The position numbers and the translations under genes are program-made. Shown here in pieces: positions 1-7,105 of a DNA stretch of 64,000 bases (its first letter is position 1; every line of letters starts with the position of its first letter). Below the pieces are notes generated by a model. It was not told where the DNA came from, ran no database searches, and worked only from the letters and a program-made list of their open reading frames with translations. Source of the stretch: Pycnococcus provasolii (lineage: Eukaryota > Chlorophyta > Pseudoscourfieldiophyceae > Pseudoscourfieldiales > Pycnococcaceae); the NCBI GenBank assembly GCA_938743325.2, contig OW568884.1, forward strand, positions 372,001 through 436,000. Direction: 5' to 3'.

Positions 1-1162
1 GTCTGCCCGCACTCCGCAGAGCGTCCGTCATCGGCTCATCGGCTCATCAAAACATCTCATCAAACCCATGATGGCTTTTCGCAATTAGCAAAAGCTTCGT
101 GGACGAGCAACTGGTTCTTCAGAGACTTCAGAGACTTAAGAGGAGCATGTATGATACTCGGTTCCCTACTGCTGGCACCTCGAGACTCGAGGCACTCGGA
201 TGCTGGTGCTGGTAGCACTGGTGGTGCTGGCTCCTGGTGCTGGGCTGCTGGGTGGGTGGGTGCGTTTGGGGGAATCCTGGTTGAGTCGTCGTGCTCTTTG
301 TGCGTGAATATGCATAATTAATTTTTGAGGAAACTGGCGTGAAAAAAACGGAAATTATGGCAAACACGTGCAGTACTGCAGTGCAGTGCAAACTCGCATT
401 GTTTCGTTTCATTTCGTTTCATTTCGTTTCGTTTTGGTGAATTGCGTTTGGTCTTTGGAGAAGCGATGGCGACTGCCTTGCAGCCTTGCCCGATGAGGTT
501 CCAATTCCACGAAAATTCTTGAAAATTCTTTTGGGGTTGTTGGAGAGAGAAAAAAACGATACAGCGAGTGGGCAGCAACGCGAACTCGAGCAACGTATTT
601 CTAGGGTAGGTTATCAGCTGATTGGTGAAGGATACTCACAGACTAGCCTGCCACACCTGCCTGCCACCAAGTTTCACGCAACCCAAGGCTGCAAGGTCAT
701 AGTTCTTAATAATAACCGACGTGCTGTCCAATTTCAGGTCTCAGGATGTGCGTGTTCTTTGATTGATCGCTTCGATGATGGAGTGAGAGCCGTGAGAGCC
801 GTGAGCCTTGAATGGACGATTGGAGCAGCCCAGCAAGCCAACCAAATGCCAATTCACCAAATGCTTGCTTGAATGCTAAGCCTGATCCTGAGCTTGACGG
901 ACGTATGACGGCACGGACTGGACTGCACGCAGAGCAAAGGACGAAGGAAGGGACTATGCACCAGAGTTCATAGACTAAGTACTAGTATAAGGACGGATCC
1001 CCATTACAGTACGACAATTCAGAACCAAGCCTTAGGTGTGTGTGCAAGCCTCCTGGGCCAGGTGGAAGTTTCAAACCGCAGAAAGATTTGGCGCGCGTTC
1101 ATCCGGCTGATTGTCAGGTGTCATTCCCAGAAGTTCAAAGAGCTCCGAGGCAGATATCTCGA
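1..1162. other. Intergenic stretch, no supported gene
   Basis: No reading frame here has convincing protein-like content; the longest frames are compositionally ordinary and match nothing I recognise. It holds a short tandem run of ATTTCGTTTC-like units at about 401-435 and small direct repeats (for example GCCGTGAGA near 788-805). The 3' part is presumably promoter and 5' UTR of the gene that follows. Confidence 0.5.
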
Positions 1163-2090
1163 ATGTCCGCCATGGCCCCGCCCCCGCTCCTGCTTGCCGA
1201 GGTGCAAAAGCAACTCAAGAAACTAGGACACGGCGCAGTGCCCAACGAAGTCGTCCTCGCCTTCCTAAGCGAACTCGCGGAAGAAGAAGGTGGGATGGAA
1301 ACGCTGCTCGCCGCGGCGTCAGCGGCAGGGGCAGTCGACGACGTTCCGCTCAAAACCATCGCAGCTGCGACGAATTCGCCACAACGCCCGGTCGGCAACT
1401 CGGCAACAAGACAGCGCAGGAGCTTGGCACCGCCGAGGCGCGAACTCACGACGAACACACACGCCGCTGCTCAGGAAAGAGTCAGGCCGGCCACCGCACC
1501 GCCATCTACTGCGCGGGTGCCGCTCGCTGCACGAACCGCCCCGAACGTCGTCAACGCACCGACACACAGACAGAGACCACGCACGCCCGCTGCGAGCAAA
1601 CCGCCGTGGCGTGCGAACCAGCTGACCGCGCAGGTGCCAACCACGCCGGTGGCACCAGCACACGTCGCAAACGTACCAACATCGCGACCTCGCACCGCAG
1701 ACGGCTCGGAAAACCGTTCTCACAAAACAGACCGCGTCAAGAGGCACCAGAGCCTTACGCGCACGTGGTCGAGGTGCACCGTCGGTAACACGACAAAGCA
1801 GCCGGGTGAGGCCGCGGCCGCCATCCCTCTGGCGCGCCGCCGCGACGAACCGCTCAACTTCCACCTTCGCTTTGCGGAGGCGCACCGGCGTGCGGAGCAG
1901 GCGCGGCGCACCGCCGTCACGAACGGCCGCGCGCGTTCTAAGGCGACGCGGGCGCTTGAGTCGTCGGGGAGCCAGTCGCGCGTTCCATGGTAAGCGCACG
2001 TAAAACGCACGTAATATCACCTTCGTTTGTTCTCTTTCTTCAAGTATGACTTCCGTGTACTCCATGCACTTCCGGCGTCCCGCGCCATGA
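1163..2090 (+). CDS. Hypothetical protein, spliced; weak HYLS1-like N-terminus
   Basis: Two exons are proposed, 1163-1989 and 2045-2090, with a 55-bp intron (donor GTAAGC, pyrimidine-rich acceptor ending TTCTTCAAG). Splicing gives 290 aa. The start is the ATG at 1163; a longer frame reaches 1040 but its extra residues look like translated leader. The first 45 residues form a predicted helical block (LLLAEVQKQLKKLGHGAVP, then an F-L-S-E-L motif). That pattern recalls the conserved N-terminus of the centriolar/ciliary protein HYLS1, but I do not see the C-terminal HYLS1 box, so this is only a suggestion. The middle (residues 80-230) is low-complexity, rich in Ala, Thr, Pro and Arg. The C-terminal part is basic and helical. 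Without splicing the frame simply ends at the TAA inside the donor. A flagellar role would suit the dynein gene in this window. Confidence 0.5.
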
Positions 2091-2184
2091 GCTCCTCCAC
2101 CGCCTTGGCGGCTTCCAGCGCAACCTTGCGCAACGCGCCGATGGAGTTGCACACCGCCAAACGTTTTGCGGTCGGGCGATATCA
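2019..2184 (-). other. Minus-strand open segment, possible exon relic
   Basis: Read on the minus strand, this segment gives an uninterrupted helical-looking stretch (core: AVCNSIGALRKVALEAAKAV) ending in a stop near 2019. The composition is much more protein-like than the neighbouring frames. It overlaps the 3' end of the plus-strand gene and is preceded in frame by a stop, so it is either an exon of an unseen minus-strand gene or a relic. No family is recognised. Confidence 0.2.
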
Positions 2185-2291
2185 TGAGCTCAGAACTCCA
2201 TCTGCGCCACGATAACGTACAAAAGTATATGTCAAGATTCATTATTATTTATCAATTTATTAAAATGATCCGTTCGGCGTGTCGGAACTTA

Positions 2292-2440
2292 CGGGAACCC
2301 TAGCTTGATCGTGCATATTACCGAGTTCGCATTCACTTTGGCGATCGGAATGAGAGTGCTCGACTGCTCGTCGATCTCCACGCTCACGACGCGGTCATGT
2401 CTCATCCAAAGAAGATCCGGACGGCGCACCAAGCGAGGCG
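2292..2440 (-). pseudogene. Nuclease-like C-terminal fragment
   Basis: On the minus strand a frame of about 50 codons encodes RRPDLLWMRHDRVVSVEIDE followed by a short tail and a stop. The pattern R-P-D, hydrophobic strand, then V-V-x-V-E-x-D-E resembles the core of PD-(D/E)XK-type nuclease-like domains that occur as multicopy genes in algae. There is no start codon or upstream domain in the adjacent DNA. The stop lies inside a GTAAGT string, so the frame could alternatively be an internal exon with a donor there. I treat it as a broken or partial gene. The family assignment is inference from motif shape only. Confidence 0.3.
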
Positions 2441-2444
2441 TTAC

Positions 2445-2879
2445 CGCGTTACATACTTACAAGGCCTAGGAGGCCTCTAAGAAGACTAGGGAGCAAAGCA
2501 TGAGGAATCGTGCTTTGCAACATGAGCCATTCAAAAGAGTGGAGTCCAAAGAGGAACGGTCGAATGGAGAATATCGACATGCATGGGAAATCCATGCTTT
2601 GCCACATATAACCATAAAATATAACCATGAAGAAAATCACGTGATCTAGGAGACAATCACGTGATGTGCCATAACAAACTATAACGAGACCAAATAACCA
2701 AACCAAAAGATATCGTCCAAGAACCTTATCAACAAAGATATCAACAAAGGTCTTGTCCAAGTATAAAACCAAACCATGTATGGCCCAATCTCAGGACGGT
2801 AGAGACACCGTTCAAGAGTGGGTCCATAAACAAAAAGAAAGAAACCAAGAAAAGAAAAGGAAAGAAAACCCAAAGAAAA
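2445..2879. other. Intergenic, two ATCACGTGAT palindromes
   Basis: No gene is seen. Two identical 10-bp palindromes, ATCACGTGAT, lie at 2636-2645 and 2656-2665, 20 bp apart. They contain CACGTG, the classical bHLH/bZIP E/G-box core. The rest is A-rich with purine-rich GAAAG/AAGAAA runs toward 2820-2880. Confidence 0.45.
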
Positions 2880-2899
2880 AGGGTTAGGGTTAGGGTTAG
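2880..2899 (+). repeat. Interstitial telomere-like repeat (GGGTTA)3
   Basis: Three and a third units of GGGTTA stand immediately upstream of the left copy of the 362-bp duplicated cassette. The match to vertebrate-type telomere repeats is exact. Confidence 0.8.
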
Positions 2900-2907
2900 C
2901 CGTAACA

Positions 2908-3269
2908 CCCTCCCGCCGCACTAATCTGCGCGCCTGCCATTCGGGGTTCGGGAATTCCCCTCCGGGTCCGGGGCTTGGCGTCCTGTGCTTTTGTCGCCGC
3001 ACCTCCGGGGATTGCGTTAGGGGATACTCTTCGGAAATCTGTCCGTTGTTATTTTCTTTCTTCGACTGTTTGAATTTTGAGTCATCCGTTTGCAAGTCCA
3101 TGTATAGTCTAACATTTAGTAGTTGATCCATGGCGCCTTCGCTCCCACCTCGTCGTCAGTCCTACCACCATCATCGTCGTCATCATCCTGGTGGCGGCGG
3201 CAGCTCTGTCTCTCGTCGTGGTGGTGCTTCAGCTCAATCTCATCGTTCATGCGTGCTTCGGCTTGTGCG
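2908..3269 (+). repeat. Duplicated 362-bp cassette, left copy
   Basis: This block appears identical, at a constant offset of 2105 bp with no indel, to 5013-5374. It contains about 220 bp of upstream/5' UTR sequence and the first 46 codons of the sulfotransferase-like gene starting at 3130. Similarity stops abruptly on both sides: before 2908 lies a telomere-like tract, and after 3269 the two genes diverge completely. On the minus strand the same block carries an open frame of normal composition (start near 3131 in this copy), so which strand originally coded is uncertain. Confidence 0.9.
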
Positions 3270-4773
3270 ATGGTACTTTCTCAAAGACGCCTTGCTCATC
3301 GCTGCGCTTGGTTTATTCTTGGTGACAATCATACAACAAACCTCAATCATTGCGACCAACATTAAAGACGAACGCGCGCAATCTGCACCAACGACAAACT
3401 GGCAGTCACGACGTCACGTTCGAAGACTGCGTGCTCCCGTTTTCCGACAAAACAGCACGACACGCCGTCGCGAAGAAGATGTTGTTGTCGAACTCAAACG
3501 CACACCCGCCAACAATGCCCCGTGGCAGCTCGCCAACGACGAACGAGTTCAAATGACTCTCCTAGAGAAGGCACATGCCATCTACACCCTCGTCAAGCAC
3601 CACGGTGACGATGTCGCGAAGAAGCTCGCCGTATGTGCGGAGTACCACGAATCCACGACGTCATCATCATCACCATCAAAAAGAGATGATCCGTCGTATC
3701 AGCTCTGGTGGAATGGTGCGGCACGCTATGTGGGCTGGGCGGCACCACAGCTCTACGCCACATCTGCTGTGGGGCAGACGCGATTCCTGATGATACCCAA
3801 GTCCGCGACGACGAGTGTACGCGCAGCTCTCTCCAGGTCATTTCATGATCTCTTCAGCACCAATGGCAAGCTCTTTCATCAACGCAGCCGCGGCGAGGGC
3901 GAGGGGTTCTACTGGTCCATCAACTCCACGCGTACTCGCTCACTTGCCGTGAGGAATCACAACAAGATTATTACACAGCACGGCGGCCACCTCGCTAGAA
4001 ATACTACTATACCTAGCAGGGATAATAAAACCAATCTCCTTCTTTCAGCGTCGTCGCAACCAAGGCGTGACCTTGCCTCATACTACGGTGCGGCATTCAC
4101 CACAAACCCAATTGGCCGAATCATCAAGGGGTACATGCAGCTTCACTTGCTGAAGGCAAGAAAAAGGTTCGATAGAAGATATCTTAAAGCTGCCAAAAAC
4201 TACACGACGCTGCCTGAGCTCATGCAAAGCGAATTCCCGCAATTTGTCGACGATCTATACAACCAGGTGAGCTCGCGCATTAACGGATATTTCGACGTTC
4301 ACGGTTCCCCGATGATGCCATTCTTCTACAACGCCTTTGCGGACATGAGAGAGCTGCTCGACCACGACATAGGTGTAGCGGGAAGTTACCGCCGGCGGTG
4401 GAATTCATCAGATATCGTCAATGCTGTCGTACAGTTCGTGGGTAAGACAGAGAATTTCGACGAGGACTGGAAACGCATGCTCGACGACCGCGACGCCTTT
4501 ATCGGATCCAAGAACAACAGTATTGTGGCCCCCTTTGCGAATGCGAAGAGGGTCGGGCGCAAAAATGCGAAAAAGGGTCGAAAAAACAACTTGCTCCAGA
4601 ACATGTCGCACGTGAACACAATGGATCAGCACATGGCGGAGACGTTGTGTGCATCGCTGTTCATGGACTTTGTGTGTCTTGGTTACGAGTTTCCGCCCGA
4701 GTGTGATCGTTTCGAGAGGGCAATCAAGACCAATCAACTAAACAGGGACGTGCCACTGCCGCTGGTATACTAG
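3130..4773 (+). CDS. Type II membrane sulfotransferase-like protein
   Basis: Single-exon gene of 547 aa. Residues 1-47 are a His/Arg/Ser/Gly-rich cytosolic tail encoded by the duplicated cassette. Residues about 52-73 (DALLIAALGLFLVTII) form a membrane anchor, giving the type II topology of Golgi carbohydrate sulfotransferases. The catalytic region starts near residue 215 with FLMIPKSATTSVRAAL, matching the 5'-phosphosulfate loop of the Sulfotransfer_2/HNK-1 group (hydrophobic strand, P-K, T/S-S-x-R). FTTNPIGRIIKGYMQ fits the 3'-phosphate-binding segment (R/N-x-P-x-x-R-x-x-S/K-x-Y). VGKTENFDEDW matches the downstream acidic motif of the family. It is expected to transfer sulfate from PAPS to a glycan in the Golgi lumen. 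The next gene is another sulfotransferase-like protein with the same N-tail, and a glycosyltransferase follows. Start choice: the only in-frame Met that keeps the anchor. Confidence 0.75.
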   Translation: MAPSLPPRRQSYHHHRRHHPGGGGSSVSRRGGASAQSHRSCVLRLVRWYFLKDALLIAALGLFLVTIIQQTSIIATNIKDERAQSAPTTNWQSRRHVRRLRAPVFRQNSTTRRREEDVVVELKRTPANNAPWQLANDERVQMTLLEKAHAIYTLVKHHGDDVAKKLAVCAEYHESTTSSSSPSKRDDPSYQLWWNGAARYVGWAAPQLYATSAVGQTRFLMIPKSATTSVRAALSRSFHDLFSTNGKLFHQRSRGEGEGFYWSINSTRTRSLAVRNHNKIITQHGGHLARNTTIPSRDNKTNLLLSASSQPRRDLASYYGAAFTTNPIGRIIKGYMQLHLLKARKRFDRRYLKAAKNYTTLPELMQSEFPQFVDDLYNQVSSRINGYFDVHGSPMMPFFYNAFADMRELLDHDIGVAGSYRRRWNSSDIVNAVVQFVGKTENFDEDWKRMLDDRDAFIGSKNNSIVAPFANAKRVGRKNAKKGRKNNLLQNMSHVNTMDQHMAETLCASLFMDFVCLGYEFPPECDRFERAIKTNQLNRDVPLPLVY

Positions 4774-5012
4774 CATGCACGCGATTGCTCATTCAGTCAG
4801 TAACGGAGAAGGTTATTTACATATCACTTACATGAAGGATGCACTTGCCGCACGTGTCACCACCGAGCATCATCCGCATGTGCCACCCCCGTCGCTCGGC
4901 TAGAGCTTTCGTGCGTGGCGTTGCGTATGTAGCCGGCGGTCCACGAAACGAAGTGAGAAACGCATAACCTACCCGAGCGCTCGGGAGCCGAGGCGACATG
5001 CGATCAGCGGTC
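4774..5012. other. Spacer between the two sulfotransferase genes
   Basis: Short non-coding gap on the plus strand. On the minus strand a frame open from 5236 down to 4817 crosses it and gives a plausible 139-residue product, so an antisense small gene spanning cassette and spacer cannot be excluded. Confidence 0.4.
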
Positions 5013-5374
5013 CCCTCCCGCCGCACTAATCTGCGCGCCTGCCATTCGGGGTTCGGGAATTCCCCTCCGGGTCCGGGGCTTGGCGTCCTGTGCTTTTGTC
5101 GCCGCACCTCCGGGGATTGCGTTAGGGGATACTCTTCGGAAATCTGTCCGTTGTTATTTTCTTTCTTCGACTGTTTGAATTTTGAGTCATCCGTTTGCAA
5201 GTCCATGTATAGTCTAACATTTAGTAGTTGATCCATGGCGCCTTCGCTCCCACCTCGTCGTCAGTCCTACCACCATCATCGTCGTCATCATCCTGGTGGC
5301 GGCGGCAGCTCTGTCTCTCGTCGTGGTGGTGCTTCAGCTCAATCTCATCGTTCATGCGTGCTTCGGCTTGTGCG
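5013..5374 (+). repeat. Duplicated 362-bp cassette, right copy
   Basis: Partner of 2908-3269, apparently identical over its length. It supplies the proximal upstream region, the 5' UTR and the first 46 codons of the gene at 5235. The sequence before 5013 is unrelated to the telomere-like tract that precedes the left copy. Confidence 0.9.
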
Positions 5375-6788
5375 TTTGTGCATTGTGCATTTGCGCGTTG
5401 CTCCTCGTCATAATAATAATATGATGATTAGCGCCTTCTTCTCGCCGGCGCCATTGCTCGTGGTGGTACTACTACTCCTGCTAATGGTCGTCGCTCATCC
5501 CCGTGGTGGACTAATAATCGAACAAGTGTCGGCGGCGGGATACCCGTACTCGTCCGTGTGGTTCCCATATGCAGCATCTCGTACTACCTCTGCTGTGACG
5601 CCGCCGCATAATCGTCGTTTGTTGGCGGAGGACGTCGTTGTTCTGCCGCCGCGTGGTGCTGGACGCTGCATCGCCGCGAACCCATTTAGTGGAGGAAGCG
5701 ATTGCATACAATACAGCGGACCTGCGTGGACGGCGAAACCGGAATCGGCCAAGAAAGACTGCGACGAAGGATCGTCTGTACCTGGCATCACCGGAGTTTT
5801 CACGCCCGATGCGCTGTGCCCCGCAGCCGATGGAACAAATCTCGTCGGCACATGCTCGCTCAACGGAGGTGTATCATCACCAAACGAAAAGCGCCTCGTC
5901 GTCGCCAACAATGGCCTTTCGTCTTCTCAGATTAACATGGCACGTATGGCTTGCACTGCCTTTGCACGCGGAATGTGGATTCCAAACGACAGCGACAGTG
6001 TGCCTTCTTCTACCACCACCACCACCACTGGTGCTGCTTCCAGAATCGAGGCGCCACCGCCCTCCTCATCATCGATTTCCGCCTCCTCCTCCTCTTCATC
6101 TTCTTCACCCGCAGCCGAGCTTCCTCCCGAAGAAGAAGGAGCACACGTGCTTATTGTGGGCGTCGAGGGAGCGGGGCACCACACCATCTGCAACGGCCTG
6201 CTGAACCCGCGTCCGCCCGGCGTTGCTCGGCTGATCCCGTTTTCGCCTGACATTTTTCTCGACGGGGATTATCCAGAGACGGATGCAGTCAAGCTTTGGG
6301 CCAAGCTTCTTCTGGCAAGACAGCGCTGGGGAAAGTCGAGTGGAAGCACCGTGTACTGTGCCAATAGTTTCCCGATGGGCGATGGGATGGGCAAGCACCT
6401 CCTGACGCGCCACCCAGATGTCAACGCTTTCTTGAGCGTGCCGGGGGTCACCACACGGGCAATTTTTGTGTACCGTAATCTGTCAGATGCAACACGAAGC
6501 AGCATGCGGCGCTTCCGACCACCAGACGCCAATTTCACGCAGGAGCTGGTATTTACACGCCAGAGCCAAGACATAATCGACGAGTCCTTTCAGAGCTCGT
6601 GCGGCGACGCGCTGCCCGACAGGTGCTACGAGGTTGTTTTTGAAGACATGTGCGCCAACAAAGTTGACACTGTAGAGACAATAAAGGCGGCGACCGGTGC
6701 CACGGGGCCTCTTAGCGTTCTGTGCCACGGGGGAACGGCGTCAACCCTAGAGGACAAAACCTCTAAGTTTTTAATTCCAATTTTTTAA
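5235..6788 (+). CDS. P-loop sulfotransferase-like membrane protein
   Basis: Single-exon frame of 517 aa. The first 46 residues are identical to the previous gene (cassette). A hydrophobic segment, PLLVVVLLLLLMVVA, at about residues 75-90 is a signal anchor; an alternative start at 5421 (MMISAFFSPAP) would make it a signal peptide. A cysteine-bearing region of about 130 residues follows, then Ser/Pro-rich linkers. From residue about 300, HVLIVGVEGAGHHTICNGLL fits a P-loop/5'-phosphosulfate-binding start, and AIFVYRNLSDATRSSMRRF matches the 3'-phosphate-binding strand and helix (R-N/D-x-x-x-x-x-x-S). VVFEDMC fits the later Y/F-E-D/E motif. It is probably a Golgi carbohydrate sulfotransferase distinct from its neighbour. 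The C-terminus is uncertain because a sulfotransferase-like string appears just beyond the stop (see the finding at 6789-7105). Confidence 0.6.
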   Translation: MAPSLPPRRQSYHHHRRHHPGGGGSSVSRRGGASAQSHRSCVLRLVRLCIVHLRVAPRHNNNMMISAFFSPAPLLVVVLLLLLMVVAHPRGGLIIEQVSAAGYPYSSVWFPYAASRTTSAVTPPHNRRLLAEDVVVLPPRGAGRCIAANPFSGGSDCIQYSGPAWTAKPESAKKDCDEGSSVPGITGVFTPDALCPAADGTNLVGTCSLNGGVSSPNEKRLVVANNGLSSSQINMARMACTAFARGMWIPNDSDSVPSSTTTTTTGAASRIEAPPPSSSSISASSSSSSSSPAAELPPEEEGAHVLIVGVEGAGHHTICNGLLNPRPPGVARLIPFSPDIFLDGDYPETDAVKLWAKLLLARQRWGKSSGSTVYCANSFPMGDGMGKHLLTRHPDVNAFLSVPGVTTRAIFVYRNLSDATRSSMRRFRPPDANFTQELVFTRQSQDIIDESFQSSCGDALPDRCYEVVFEDMCANKVDTVETIKAATGATGPLSVLCHGGTASTLEDKTSKFLIPIF

Positions 6789-6833
6789 ACAAATTGTTGT
6801 GGTGGTGACCACTACCAGGAACGCGCTCTCGGT

Positions 6834-7105
6834 ATGGCCAATCACCTTCACCCTACCGCCGCACCCACCTCCTCCTCCCCATTAGTCGCGGCACTCGCCA
6901 AGCAGATGAAAACACAGCATGAGTTCGACATGGAGCGCAAGGCGGCTGTGAGGCAGCGCGTGGGTTCTGAGGAATTTTACGACGCGATGAACGTGACAAC
7001 TTTTGTTTTGCAAACAATTACGCACGATATTAATATGCACTGCCCGAATTGCTTGCATGTGGAGTTTGTTTTTTTGAAAGCTTCTGTTGATGTTACTTCT
7101 CAACT
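6834..7105 (+). CDS. Possible extra exon or small ORF, hypothetical
   Basis: A plus-strand frame opens at an ATG at 6834 and gives a protein-like stretch (charged helix near FDMERKAAVRQRVGSEEFYD, then a Cys-containing segment) up to about 7100. The frame stays open to 7430, but beyond 7106 it runs antisense to the glycosyltransferase gene and becomes Gly/Ala repeat, so I stop it at the gene boundary. It may be a 3' exon of the preceding sulfotransferase-like gene or a separate short gene. No family is recognised. Confidence 0.3.

Noticed and set aside
1319-2242. 307-codon minus-strand frame over the first gene
   Set aside because: Arg/Gly-rich composition typical of antisense GC-rich DNA; only short parts of other minus frames look protein-like.
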